NCBI GenBank assembly: GCA_030266525.1
Contig: JAJDIC010000005.1
Coordinates: 1-49,872 of the forward strand
Reading direction: 5' to 3'
DNA: 49,872 bases
Source: Desulfovibrio sp. OttesenSCG-928-G15
GTDB taxonomy: Bacteria > Desulfobacterota > Desulfovibrionia > Desulfovibrionales > Desulfovibrionaceae
The notes under the pieces: generated by a model
Told to the model about the DNA's origin: nothing
The model's database searches: none
The model's input: the letters and a program-made list of their open reading frames with translations, nothing else
Part shown: piece by piece, positions 25,517-37,341 of the stretch
Position numbering within the stretch: position 1 is the first letter of the stretch
Layout: each line of letters starts with the position of its first letter
Made by a program: the position numbers and the translations under genes

Positions 25517-25611
25517 CTGCCCGCGTCAGGAAGCCTTTTTTATTCCGGTCATGGACGATAAGAGTCCGCTCCCTTCATAAAAAAGACATTCTTCCTTGGC
25601 GGAAAACAAAA
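25517..25611 (+). repeat. R1 dispersed repeat, decayed copy C
   Basis: Shares three blocks with copies A and B in the same order: CTGCCCGCGT, a TCATGGACGATAAGAGTCC hairpin block with CTCCC after it, and CCTTGGCGGAAAACAAAAT. The DNA between blocks has drifted. It sits between the dsrC terminator and the nucleotidyltransferase gene. Confidence 0.65.
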
Positions 25612-25702
25612 TATGTATCCGAAAACAGCCACTGCGCCGGTTGATTTTTGCCTTGTCATACCTATTTGTTCATATCCTTTGTTGTTGCCGCAGGAGAAAT
25701 AC

Positions 25703-26203
25703 ATGCCGTCCCTTCCCGATTTGCGTCATCCGAAGATAGTGTCCCGCGATGCGTTGGCCCCGCTTCTTGCTGCCTTGCAGAAAGAGGGCAAGCGTATTGT
25801 GTTTACCAACGGCTGTTTTGATATTGTGCATCCCGGTCATGTGGACCTCTTGCAACGCGCTGCGGCGTTTGGCGATGTGCTTGTGCTTGGCCTGAACACA
25901 GATGCATCGGTGCAACGGCTGGGCAAGGCTCCAGACAGGCCGATTAACCCCCTGCCTGTGCGGGCCTTTGTACTGGCTCACCTTGCCAGCGTGGATTTTG
26001 TCTGCCCCTTTGATGAAGACACCCCTTACGAACTTGTCAAGGCCCTGCAGCCGGATGTTCTGGTCAAGGGGGGTGATTGGGCGGCTGATCGTATTGTCGG
26101 CAAGGATATTGTGGAAGCGCGGGGAGGGCAAATTTACTCGCTGCCCCTGATACAGGGGTTTTCAACGACCGATCTTGTTGCCAAAATTCGCGGTAATTCG
26201 TAG
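25703..26203 (+). CDS. D-glycero-beta-D-manno-heptose 1-phosphate adenylyltransferase
   Basis: A 166-residue nucleotidyltransferase that matches the C-terminal half of HldE (RfaE domain II); it makes ADP-heptose for the LPS inner core. The nucleotide motif HPGH is at residues 43-46 in TNGCFDIVHPGHVDLL, with the KGGDWAADRIVGKDIVEARG and STTDLVAKIR ends. The ATG at 25703 follows CAGGAG; an extension to 25613 reads through an R1 repeat and is not real. The kinase half is a separate gene elsewhere, as in many deltaproteobacteria. Confidence 0.92.
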   Translation: MPSLPDLRHPKIVSRDALAPLLAALQKEGKRIVFTNGCFDIVHPGHVDLLQRAAAFGDVLVLGLNTDASVQRLGKAPDRPINPLPVRAFVLAHLASVDFVCPFDEDTPYELVKALQPDVLVKGGDWAADRIVGKDIVEARGGQIYSLPLIQGFSTTDLVAKIRGNS

Positions 26204-26253
26204 TGTAAACGCCACCGAACACATTTTGCTCAAGCAATACAGGAGTTCCTTTT

Positions 26254-28035
26254 ATGGCATGTTTTCCTTATACGGTTTCCCAGTTTCTTTGCTCCGGTTT
26301 TTGTGTTCTGCTGTTGGGCGTTTTTCTTTTTCCCGCAGCAGCCAACGCCTTTACCCCTACTCCGTCCCAGCCGGAGAAGGTCATTTTTTACCCTGACGAG
26401 GTGGAGCTGTTTGTTTCGGAACAAATCAGCCCGGTAGATTTGCCTACAGGCGGCCGAGGTTTTCTCATTCCGGTTCCGGCAAACGTGCGCAAGGAGAGCT
26501 TTCTGGTTTCCATTGGCGACAACGCCCAAAGCGGCCTGTTCTGGCTGGACCGGGAAGAGCGGGCCTCTATACTTTCCCGGTACAGCACCATACCCATTCC
26601 CGGTAACGCCACCTTGCCGGAGAGCGAGCCTTCTCCGGAGCGCAAGGCCATGCTGGAGAAGTTGATTGGCCTTGAGCTTGAAATGTCCACTGCGTCCGGC
26701 GCCCTTGCCGCGGCAGACGCCCGGCTGCGCCTGTGGAACCAGAGCCTGGATATTTTCACTAACGACGACAGTGGAAAAAAGCCTTCTCCCGCGCTCAGTT
26801 TTGCCGATGAAGCGGCCAAACTGGACCTTTCCCTGACCAAGCAACTGCCGGACATATATGCCGAGCGTGAAAAGCAGCAACGCCGGGTGAATGACGTGAC
26901 CATACGCCTGAACCGGGCCATGAAAGACTTGCGCGACTATGACCAGAAGTTCGGTTGCGAAGTGGCGGCAATTCCCTTTGAAAACGGCTCCGGGGAAACG
27001 CAAAAAGTGCAATACAATTACGTTATCCCCGCATCATGCAACATCAGCTACCGCCTCAACGCCCTGCCGGAGCAAAACGCGCTGCTTATCGATCAGGACG
27101 CAACCGTAACCCAGCGTTCGGGCTTCCAGTGGACCAATGCGGAGGTGTTCATTTCCACTCTGCGGCGCGACCGTTCCCTGCAACCCCGAAACACCCGCCC
27201 CTGGTCCATAGAATTTGTCAGCAGCGTCAGGCCGGGTATGCCGGCAGGCGCAGCCATGTATGCCGAAGAGGCTCCGCCCGCCATGCCCATGCAAAAGGCC
27301 GTACGCAGCGCTTCCATGACAAACATGGCTATGAACGACATGGTCATGTCCGAAGATATGGCCATGCCCGCCGCTGCTCCGGCGCGCCCCCGGCAGGAGG
27401 AAAGAAGCACGTTCCGCATTTGGAGCCTTGGCAAAAAGCGCATTGAAGACAAAGCCCCGGTACGGTTGAGCCTTGCCTCGGACTCGGTTCCGGTCACTTA
27501 CGCCTACATGCTTCGTCCGGACGCCAACCCCAAGGGTTTTCTTACGGCAAAGCTGGCGCTGGAAAAACCGCTGGAGCTTTCTCCCGGAATGGCCCAGTTT
27601 TCCGTGGACGGGGCAGCCATCGGCAAACAGCAGTTCTCCTTCAACGGCGACAAGGGGCAAATCTTTTTCGGCTCTGACCCGCAAGTTACCGCCACCATGC
27701 GCGACCTGAAACAAAGCGGTGGTCAACAGGGTATCTTCAGCAAAGACGATACCTTGCTCTGGCAGTGGGAAATTACGTTGAAAAATACGCGCTCCAAGGC
27801 CGTGGACGTTATTCTGGAAGACCCGAAGCCGGATACAAAGGACGACAGCATCAAAATCAAGGTAACGTCCACTCCCAAGGCCGAGGAAGTAGTGAACGCC
27901 CCGCAATTCGGCGGCGCGAAGATATTCCGTTGGACTGCCACCCTGCAACCGGGCGAATCCCGGATTATAAGCCACAAGGTGGAAGTCGCCGCGCCTTCGC
28001 AAAAGGATAAAGAGCTGGCCCCCGGTCGTCGGTAA
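26254..28035 (+). CDS. Exported DUF4139 protein with Met-rich linker
   Basis: A 593-residue exported protein of the DUF4139 type with a DUF4140-like N-terminal part. The signal peptide ends near residue 33 (AAANA). Residues 130-225 are helical and rich in charged residues, consistent with a coiled coil; the beta-sandwich part carries YNYVIPASCNISYRLNA and RNTRPWSIEFVSS. Residues 329-379 are very rich in Met and Ala, with 11 Met in about 45 residues and repeated MAM/MVM patterns between the two beta domains. The C-terminal part ends in a typical WTATLQPGESRIISHKVEV strand. Function is unknown; AGGAG precedes the ATG. Confidence 0.82.
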   Translation: MACFPYTVSQFLCSGFCVLLLGVFLFPAAANAFTPTPSQPEKVIFYPDEVELFVSEQISPVDLPTGGRGFLIPVPANVRKESFLVSIGDNAQSGLFWLDREERASILSRYSTIPIPGNATLPESEPSPERKAMLEKLIGLELEMSTASGALAAADARLRLWNQSLDIFTNDDSGKKPSPALSFADEAAKLDLSLTKQLPDIYAEREKQQRRVNDVTIRLNRAMKDLRDYDQKFGCEVAAIPFENGSGETQKVQYNYVIPASCNISYRLNALPEQNALLIDQDATVTQRSGFQWTNAEVFISTLRRDRSLQPRNTRPWSIEFVSSVRPGMPAGAAMYAEEAPPAMPMQKAVRSASMTNMAMNDMVMSEDMAMPAAAPARPRQEERSTFRIWSLGKKRIEDKAPVRLSLASDSVPVTYAYMLRPDANPKGFLTAKLALEKPLELSPGMAQFSVDGAAIGKQQFSFNGDKGQIFFGSDPQVTATMRDLKQSGGQQGIFSKDDTLLWQWEITLKNTRSKAVDVILEDPKPDTKDDSIKIKVTSTPKAEEVVNAPQFGGAKIFRWTATLQPGESRIISHKVEVAAPSQKDKELAPGRR

Positions 28036-28065
28036 TCGGCGGGCCTTGGCAGCCTCCCCCAAATG

Positions 28066-28110
28066 CCGGTCAGGGATGACAATCCCTGACCGGTGTGGGT
28101 GGACACACCC
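28066..28110 (+). terminator. Two tandem hairpins with GACA loops
   Basis: CCGGTCAGGGAT pairs with ATCCCTGACCGG over the loop GACA (28066-28093). Two bases later GGGTG and CACCC pair over another GACA loop. They lie 31 bases after the DUF4139 gene and 40 bases before the aminotransferase gene. No U-run follows, so the role as terminator is uncertain. Confidence 0.55.
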
Positions 28111-28149
28111 ATGTTGGCTTTGACAAATAAAAAACTGGATGAACCTACC

Positions 28150-29316
28150 ATGCTTACCAAGCAACGCCTGCTTACCCCCGGTCCCACTCCTTTGCCTGAA
28201 CGGGTGCGCCTTGCCATGGCGCAAGACATGATTCACCACCGCAAACCAGCCTTCAAGGCCCTTATGGCGGAAACCAGGGCCGGTTTGGCGGAGCTTTTCG
28301 GCACAAGCGAAGCAGTACTTCCGCTTTGCTGTTCCGGCACGGGGGCCATGGTTGCGGCAGTGACAAACCTTTTTTCCCCGGGCGAAAAGGTTCTGGTTGT
28401 GGAGGGAGGCAAATTTGCTGAACGCTGGACCGAAATATGCCACACGCACGGGGTGAAAACCACTGTGCTGCCTGTTGAGTGGGGCAAGGCGGCAGACCCG
28501 GCTCTTGTTGCCGCAGAGCTGGACAAGGACGCTTCGCTGGTCGGGGTGCTGGTGCAGCATTCCGAAACATCCACCGGGGTGCAGCACCCGGTGGGCGCAC
28601 TAGGCGCAATAACCCGCAACCGCCCGGTATTGCTTGTGGTTGACGGTATTTCGGCGGTCTCCATCACTCCCTGTCCCATGGATGCCTGGGGTATAGACTG
28701 CCTGGTCACCGGCTCTCAAAAAGGCCTGATGCTGCCGCCGGGGCTGGCCCTTATCTCCTTGTCCGAAAGGGCCTGGACAAAGGCCCGTGCGGTCACCTCC
28801 GGTTTTTATTTCAACCTGCTCAAAGAAAAGGAAAACAACAGCAAGGGGCAAAGCGCCTTTACCTCGCCGGTAAGTCTGATTGTCGGTCTGGCCGAGAGCC
28901 TGCGCATGTTTTCGGAAACCGGCTTTGATTCCGTGTATCGCAAGCAGTGGGCCATGACCCTCATGACGCGCAAAGGGCTGGAGGCCATGGGGCTGACCCT
29001 TTTTGTGCCGGAGAATTTCGCCTGGGGGCTGACCAGTGTGCTTTTGCCCCAGGGTATTGACGCTGTGCGCCTTTTGGCTCATGCGGCAGAGCACTATGGT
29101 GTGGTTATGGCCGCAGGTCAGGATCATTTAAAAAATCGCATGGTCCGCTTCGGTCACATGGGCTGGGTGGATTACGGAGATATTACGGCGGGCCTGTATG
29201 CTTTTGCCTGTTCCTACACAGCTCTTGGCGGTCATATCGGCTGCCGTGATTACCTTGAACAGGCGCTTGCCGCATACTGGACGGCTCTGGACGAAGGCTG
29301 CCCCAAGGCTTATTGA
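28150..29316 (+). CDS. Class V aminotransferase (alanine-glyoxylate / serine-pyruvate type)
   Basis: A 388-residue PLP enzyme. The start motif LLTPGPTPLPE and CCSGTGAMVAAV are typical of alanine-glyoxylate and serine-pyruvate aminotransferases. The PLP lysine is Lys191 in TGSQKGLMLPPG, with VVDGISAVS before it. An extension to 28093 or 28111 would include hairpin DNA. It could serve Ser/Gly/Ala or sulfonate metabolism; isethionate and taurine pathways also use such enzymes, but no sulfonate gene is adjacent, so I keep the general name. Confidence 0.87.
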   Translation: MLTKQRLLTPGPTPLPERVRLAMAQDMIHHRKPAFKALMAETRAGLAELFGTSEAVLPLCCSGTGAMVAAVTNLFSPGEKVLVVEGGKFAERWTEICHTHGVKTTVLPVEWGKAADPALVAAELDKDASLVGVLVQHSETSTGVQHPVGALGAITRNRPVLLVVDGISAVSITPCPMDAWGIDCLVTGSQKGLMLPPGLALISLSERAWTKARAVTSGFYFNLLKEKENNSKGQSAFTSPVSLIVGLAESLRMFSETGFDSVYRKQWAMTLMTRKGLEAMGLTLFVPENFAWGLTSVLLPQGIDAVRLLAHAAEHYGVVMAAGQDHLKNRMVRFGHMGWVDYGDITAGLYAFACSYTALGGHIGCRDYLEQALAAYWTALDEGCPKAY

Positions 29317-29376
29317 TAATACGCATACGGGCCGCTAAATTTGCAAGGCGTTACAACACGCCGGGGAGAACAACAG

Positions 29377-29745
29377 ATGGGAAGCGCAAACAAGGGACCG
29401 GGTACGCCGGGCTGGAACGAGGACCTTGAAACCCCGGACAGGGAAGAAGCCAAAAGGGCGGAGCAAGAGGCAGACAACAAGGCTTGCGGCGACAATATCT
29501 GCATGCCCAAGCCCGATTTTTCCACCTTTGTGCTCTCGCTTGCCTCTTCCGCTCTGGTGCAACTTGGGGAAGTGCCGGACCCTGCCAGTGGCAGGGTCAA
29601 TGAAGATCTGGTCATTGCCAAGCACAGCATAGATATTCTTTCCATGTTGCAGGACAAAGTGAAAAACGGTCTTACCACGGACGAGGCACGCCTGCTGGAA
29701 GGGCTTTTGTACGAATTGCGGATGAAGTTTGTAATGAAGAAATAG
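29377..29745 (+). CDS. DUF1844-family protein
   Basis: A 122-residue cytoplasmic protein. A polar N-terminal stretch of about 40 residues with many Glu and Ala is followed by the DUF1844 core PDFSTFVLSLASSALVQLG and SIDILSMLQDKVKNGLT, both helical. GGGGAG lies before the ATG. The function of this family is unknown. It is in the gap between the aminotransferase and argC on the same strand, an arrangement that hints at co-transcription. Confidence 0.85.
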   Translation: MGSANKGPGTPGWNEDLETPDREEAKRAEQEADNKACGDNICMPKPDFSTFVLSLASSALVQLGEVPDPASGRVNEDLVIAKHSIDILSMLQDKVKNGLTTDEARLLEGLLYELRMKFVMKK

Positions 29746-29764
29746 CGCAAATGGTATGCACCGA

Positions 29765-29782
29765 CGCTTCCCGTGGGAAGCG
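29765..29782 (+). terminator. Hairpin between DUF1844 gene and argC
   Basis: CGCTTCCC and GGGAAGCG form eight possible pairs around a GT loop, followed by CCGATTT. It lies 20 bases after the DUF1844 stop. The U-run is short. Confidence 0.5.
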
Positions 29783-29818
29783 CCGATTTGCCGAAAGCCA
29801 TTTCACAAGGGGTAGCAC

Positions 29819-30880
29819 ATGAGCAGCCGGTCTTTCCGGGCGGGCCTTGTGGGCGTAACGGGTTACACCGGCATGGAACTCGTGCGCCTTATTGAGGGGC
29901 ACCCGCATTTTCACCTTTCCAGAGTCACTTCCCGAAAGCAGGCCGGAGAGCCTTTGGCCTCCATCTATCCTTTTTTGCAGGGCCTTGCCTCCGGCTCGGT
30001 GCTGATAACCGAGCCGGACGAGCAGGACCTGGCGCACAACTGCGACGTTGTATTCCTGGCTATTCCCCACGGGGCTGCCATGACCATGGGCGCGGCCCTT
30101 TGGCGCAAGGGCGTGAAGGTTGTTGATCTTTCCGCAGACTTTCGCCTGCGCGACAAGAGTGTTTTTGAAAGCTGGTACAAAACGGACCATACCGAGCCAG
30201 AGGCGCTCTCACAGGCGGTTTACGGCCTGATAGAACTGTATGGAGACGCTGTTCGCGCGGCAAAGCTCGTAGCCAACCCCGGCTGTTACCCCACGGCTTC
30301 GATTCTCGGCCTTTACCCTGCCCTCAAGCACGGGCTTATTCAGGAAGACGGCATTGTCATTGACGCCAAGTCCGGCACAACCGGGGCCGGGCGCGGGGCC
30401 AATGTCGGTTCGCTGTTTTGCGAAGTGTCTGACACTTTCCGGGCTTACAACCTGGCAAAGCACAGGCATACCCCGGAAATAGAGCAGGAACTGTCCGCGG
30501 TGGCCGGAAAGGGCCTGACCGTTTCCTTCAATACCCACTTGCTGCCCATTAACCGGGGCATACTGGCCACGATCTACACCCGTCTGATGAACGCGGAAAC
30601 CACTCTGGACAGCGTGCATGCGCAGTACGAGGCAACATACGCGGAACACCCCTTTGTTCGGGTTTTACCCAAGGGGCAGTTGCCTGAATTGCGATTTGTC
30701 CGGGGAACCATGTTTTGCGACATTGCCCTGGTGATTGATCCGAGGACGCAGCGGCTGATTATCCTTTCTGCCATAGACAACCTGTGTCGGGGAGCTTCCG
30801 GGCAGGCACTTGCCAACGCCAACCTGATGTGCGGCCTGCCCCTGGGCGAGGGCCTGCACTTTGCGCCGCTTGTGCCCTGA
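29819..30880 (+). CDS. argC: N-acetyl-gamma-glutamyl-phosphate reductase
   Basis: Reduces N-acetylglutamyl phosphate with NADPH in arginine synthesis. The 353-residue length is typical. GVTGYTGMEL is the nucleotide-binding start, Cys156 in ANPGCYPTAS is the catalytic thiol, with KSGTTGAGRG, FNTHLLPINRGI and the C-terminal DNLCRGASGQALANANLM. AAGGGG precedes the ATG. Confidence 0.96.
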   Translation: MSSRSFRAGLVGVTGYTGMELVRLIEGHPHFHLSRVTSRKQAGEPLASIYPFLQGLASGSVLITEPDEQDLAHNCDVVFLAIPHGAAMTMGAALWRKGVKVVDLSADFRLRDKSVFESWYKTDHTEPEALSQAVYGLIELYGDAVRAAKLVANPGCYPTASILGLYPALKHGLIQEDGIVIDAKSGTTGAGRGANVGSLFCEVSDTFRAYNLAKHRHTPEIEQELSAVAGKGLTVSFNTHLLPINRGILATIYTRLMNAETTLDSVHAQYEATYAEHPFVRVLPKGQLPELRFVRGTMFCDIALVIDPRTQRLIILSAIDNLCRGASGQALANANLMCGLPLGEGLHFAPLVP

Positions 30881-30964
30881 TTCCCGTGAGATGTCTGCGC
30901 CTGATGCTTTTTTGCCCAGGCCTGTCTGCAACCAGGCGTATTTGAAGCCAGTGTACTTGAAGCA

Positions 30965-32437
30965 ATGAAGTTTCTCTTACCCGCATTTTTCGTCCGTGTG
31001 GGGCACCACAGCTTGCGCGAGTCTGCGGGCCTGTTTTTCTGTGTCCTTCTGGCGGCTTTGTCGTTTACCGCCTCTCCGGCCAGAGCGCTTGACGATCTTG
31101 CCCCCGCCACTACCGGGGCCGAGCAGGAGAAGAAGCGCAGTTTTTCAACCGGCACCTCGCTGTTTGACGATGCGGATATTACCGGCGGGCTGTATTATTT
31201 CCAGCGCGACCGGCGGCGTTATGATGTAGACGAACACCGCTACATGAACAACATCAACCACGCCACGGTCCAGGCCAATGCCGACCTTGTTTCCGGCTTT
31301 CTCGGCGAGTTTATCGGTTTTGACTTCGGGGTCTTCGGCTCGCACGACATAAAAAGTACGGGCAGCCCGGACCATGAAATGAATTTTTTCCCCTGGCATA
31401 ATCCCTGGAATCCAGACTGGAGCAAGCGCCGCACCCGCGACGGCATGTCCATTTACAAAGCCCTGGTCAAGGCCAAGGCAGGCCCGATATGGGCCAGGGC
31501 CGGGTATTTTCAGCCCACCGGGCCGACCACTCTCGGGGTGAACTGGTCAATCATGCCGGGCACATACAGGGGTGTGAACGCCGGGGCGGATTTTGGCGGA
31601 CTTTCACTGGCCGTGGTATGGGCTGACGCGTACAAGTCTCCATGGTTCAAGGAGCTGAATTCCTTCCACAAAAATGACGGCAAAGCCAATGTTGCCCATT
31701 TGTGGAGCGGCGGTATGCGCTACTCCTTTGCGCAGGGACCTTTTGTGGAAGCGGCCTATGGCGAGTCCAAGGGGCATTTGTGGAACGCGCACTTCAAAAC
31801 GGGCCATACGCTTTCCTTTGGACAGGAAAAGGCAAGGGACAAGCTCAGTTTCGGCTACAGCCTCTATCTCATGGGCGACAACGACAATAATGCGGACAGC
31901 CCGAACGACAACTTTGCCGGAACCGCCTCACATCACGTTCTGTTTGCCCACTACAACACAGGCCTGTGGACGGCCAAGCTGGAAGCCACCTACACCAGAG
32001 CGCCCTTTGACAGCCCCTGGCAGGTCGGCTATTTCGCCTACCGGCTCACGGACGTGAGCGGCAGTTCCCAGGGAGCCTATGACACCTGGTGGAACGCACG
32101 TTCAGACTGGAACCATCATAATGAAAAGGCGGCCTTTGTCTCACTTGAGCGCAAGCTGGACGATTTTTTGCCGATAAAGGGCTTTTACGCGGGTGTTGGC
32201 GCGGCGATAGGGTGGGACGGCGAGGCTTACAAGACGGCGGAACACTTCAAGGAATGGGCCTTCACCTTTGAAGCCGGTTATGTAAAACCGGATGGCCCGC
32301 TCAAAGACGCCTTCGTCAAGCTGCACTACACGGAATACCGCAACGGCACCAGCAAACCGAGCTGGTATCCTTATAAAAACGGCTTCCAGAGCGAACACGA
32401 TTTCATGCTGTTTATGGGTATCCCATTTGATATCTAG
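30965..32437 (+). CDS. Outer-membrane porin, OprD-like
   Basis: A 490-residue exported protein with a long signal region (about residues 1-42, ending SPARA). The mature part is a string of alternating amphipathic strands rich in Tyr, Trp and Gly, ending in an aromatic/hydrophobic C-terminus (FMGIPFDI). Patterns such as NADLVSGFLGEFIGFDFGVFG, SIMPGTYRGVNAGADFGGLS and WADAYKSPWFKE resemble the OprD/OpdK porin family. It should form an outer-membrane channel for small organic acids or amino acids. There is no strong ribosome site before 30965, so the start is less certain than the frame. Confidence 0.7.
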   Translation: MKFLLPAFFVRVGHHSLRESAGLFFCVLLAALSFTASPARALDDLAPATTGAEQEKKRSFSTGTSLFDDADITGGLYYFQRDRRRYDVDEHRYMNNINHATVQANADLVSGFLGEFIGFDFGVFGSHDIKSTGSPDHEMNFFPWHNPWNPDWSKRRTRDGMSIYKALVKAKAGPIWARAGYFQPTGPTTLGVNWSIMPGTYRGVNAGADFGGLSLAVVWADAYKSPWFKELNSFHKNDGKANVAHLWSGGMRYSFAQGPFVEAAYGESKGHLWNAHFKTGHTLSFGQEKARDKLSFGYSLYLMGDNDNNADSPNDNFAGTASHHVLFAHYNTGLWTAKLEATYTRAPFDSPWQVGYFAYRLTDVSGSSQGAYDTWWNARSDWNHHNEKAAFVSLERKLDDFLPIKGFYAGVGAAIGWDGEAYKTAEHFKEWAFTFEAGYVKPDGPLKDAFVKLHYTEYRNGTSKPSWYPYKNGFQSEHDFMLFMGIPFDI

Positions 32438-32450
32438 CCTGATGGGCTAG
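32434..32450. terminator. Short hairpin between convergent genes
   Basis: CTAGCC and GGCTAG pair around a TGATG loop, overlapping the porin stop codon. The motif GGCTAG recurs at 32465-32470, at the end of the opposing gene. It is weak and has no U-run. Confidence 0.35.
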
Positions 32451-32467
32451 CTCATGCAATATGCAGG

Positions 32468-34727
<2,260 letters not shown>

Positions 34728-34728
<1 letters not shown>

Positions 34729-37082
34729 TAGGGGATGGTGAGTTTTTGGCCCACCTTTACGCGAGTACTGCTGCCGAGGTTATTGGCCTTTTGCAGGGCT
34801 TCAACGGAAACGCTGTTGGCTCTGGCTATGCCAAAGAGCGTATCTCCCGGTTTGACGCTGACCTTGCTGCCGGATTTTGCCGGGCCTTTGTCTGCATCGG
34901 ATTTCTTGCCCTTGCCTTTTTCTTTTTTGTCTGCGGCCTTTTTATCCTTGGCCTTATCCTGTTCAGCGGCCTGCTTTTCTTTCTCTTTTTCCGCCTTTTT
35001 AGCGGCGGCAGACTTCTTGTCCGCCTTGTCGGCTTTTACCGGGGCAGCGTCTTTTTGCTTTGTCGAAGCGCCGCCGGGAATGAGCAGCTTCTGCCCGGTC
35101 TTGACCTTGGCGTTGCGGCTCAGTTTGTTGGCTTTGGCAATGTCATCCACATCAACACCGGTTGCCCTGGAAACGGAATGCAGCGTTTCCCCGGCTTTCA
35201 CGGTGTATGTGGAAGACTTGCCGGATTTTTCAATCCTTTCGGCCTTGGCGTCTGCCTGGCTTTTCGCGCTTGCGCCCCCCTTGCCCGGTATGGTCAGTTT
35301 CATGCCCACACGAACCGCCGGTTTTTTCGGGTTCAGCTTGTTGGCCGCGCAAAGGGCGCTATAGGAAACCTTGTGCCTCTTGGCTATCTGGCTCAAGGAA
35401 TCGCCCTTCTTGAAGGTATAGCTGCCTGCGTCATCGTCCTTGGCCCCGGCTTTGCCGCCGGGAATTTGCAACTTCTGCCCAAGCTTGATGGTCGGTTTTT
35501 TCGGGTTTAGCTTGTTGGCGGAGCAAAGTTCCGAATAAGAAACGCCATACTGCTTGGCAATGGAAGAAACGGTATCGCCCTTCCTGATCGTGTGCGTGCC
35601 GCTTCTGTCTGCCGCTTTTTCCTTTGCCGGGGCGCTCTTTTCAGCAGCTTCCGCCTTGACCGGCTTTTGTACTTTTGGGCGCGCCTTGGGCGTTTTGGAG
35701 TTGCCGGGAATGCTGATGCGCTCACCGGGTTGCAACGAGGTTTCCTTGCGGCCCATGCGGTTGGCAAGGCGCAGACTTTCCAGATCCGTTCCCCACACCT
35801 GAGCCAGGCTGGCCAGGGTGTCGCCCTGCCTGACCGTATAGGTACCCGCGCTGGCGGTAGGCTCTGTGGCCACCTGAGGCAGGGCCTCGTACACAGGCTC
35901 AACAGTTTTATCTTTGGGCGGAATAAGGATCACACTGCCGCTGACCGGCAGGGAACGAAAGCCGTTGGCCTCGCCCAGAGCACTTTCAGAAACGCTGAAC
36001 TTTCTGGACAAGGAAGCCATGGTGTCGCCCTTGCGAATAGTGTATTCACGCAAACCGGCGAATATTCTTGACTCCTGACCGGCAACCCAGTTGATGGCCG
36101 CCACCATTTTTGCAGGGGGCAGATAGGCTGTCGATTGATCATTGGGCGGGCTGGCGGTTTTGCGATACGCCGGGTTCATGCCGGAAAACTCGTCCCAGGT
36201 CAGACCCACATGGCGTGCAAGTCCGGCAAGGTTTACACCGGCAGGCACCTTCATCGGCTTGAGGTTCCAGGCCATTTGCGGGCTTGGCTCACGGAAGCCG
36301 AGAAGTTTGAGGTTACGCATGATTTTGGTCATGGCCAAAAGGCGGGGCACATATTCGCGCGTTTCCCGTTTCAGGCGGGCGCGAGATTCAAGCCGGCCAT
36401 CCAGACGGCAAAGCTCAAAAAAGTTGCCTGCGCCGGTGCCGCTGACGGCCCGGCCTATTTTGCCCTCGCCCGCGTTATAGGCCGCAATGGCCAAGTGCCA
36501 GTTGGAAAAGTCGTTATACAGCTTGAGCAGATAGTCAGAAGCCGCACGGGTTGCCTTGAAGGGGTCTCTGCGCTCGTCTATCCAGCTGTTCTGGCGAAGG
36601 CCGTAAGCCCGGCCTGTTGCAGGCATAAACTGCCAAAGGCCCACTGCGCCCGCGTGGGAGCGGGCGTTCGGGTTGCCGCCGCTTTCCACCATGCACAGGT
36701 AGGCTATATCTTCCGGGATGCCTCTGGCTTTAAAAGACTGCTTGATCAGCGGCAAAAAACGGGCGCTTCGGTCAATAAAACGCTGAAAGGAATCACGCCC
36801 CTGGTGCACGTAGCTTTTAAAGTGCAGTTCCACAATGCGCGCTTCTTCCGCCGTCAGGTGCCGGTCAAGCGGGCCGACTGTCTTGAAGGCGCGCAGCTCG
36901 TTAGCGGAAAGGGGCCGCCCATCGTCACGCGGGGTATAGGGGATGGGCATCATAACCGGAAGGTCCGATTTATACATGTCCATATCATCGCCAGATTGCT
37001 TTGAACCGCAACCGGCTGCGAAAAGCAGCACACCAATCAGCAAACAGGATACTGTGCGAAATGAAAAAAGAGTACGGAGCAT
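34728..37082 (-). CDS. Membrane-bound lytic murein transglycosylase with six LysM domains, MltD-like
   Basis: A 784-residue lipoprotein from the ATG at 37082 (AGGA upstream); the frame reaches 37172 but that extension is unsupported. The signal peptide ends LLFAAGC (Cys25). The SLT domain (about residues 110-250) has the catalytic Glu in CMVESGGNPNA, with AGAVGLWQFMPATGRAYGL and AIAAYNAGEGKIGRA. Six LysM modules follow (YTIRKGDT, YTVRQGDT, HTIRKGDT, YTFKKGDS, YTVKAGET and VSVKPGDT starts). A Lys/Ala/Asp/Glu-rich linker of about 65 residues lies between the fifth and sixth. It cleaves peptidoglycan in the periplasm and is held on glycan by LysM. E. coli MltD has two LysM domains; six is many. 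Confidence 0.92.
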
Positions 37083-37341
37083 GAAGTCCTCATGAATAGA
37101 AAGGCAATCCGGCACTAGGTAATCGGGGCTTGCTAGAGCGGGGTTGGTAAGGTAAAGCGAATACGTTGACAAGCAAGCACTGGATTAATGGAAGTTTTGC
37201 GCTTTGCCGAAACGCGACAAAGGCAAAAAGACCGTTAATCCGAATGTAAGTAAAAAGTTCAGGCACCGTACAGTATCTTTATTCGGGAAGCAAGCTGCCA
37301 GCGCTTGGGTCTTCCCCAACAGAGGGCGGTTTTTTATCACT

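Noticed and set aside
25613..25702. Upstream extension of the heptose-phosphate nucleotidyltransferase
   Set aside because: It starts at the edge of R1 copy C and lacks a ribosome site, while 25703 has CAGGAG and the family start.
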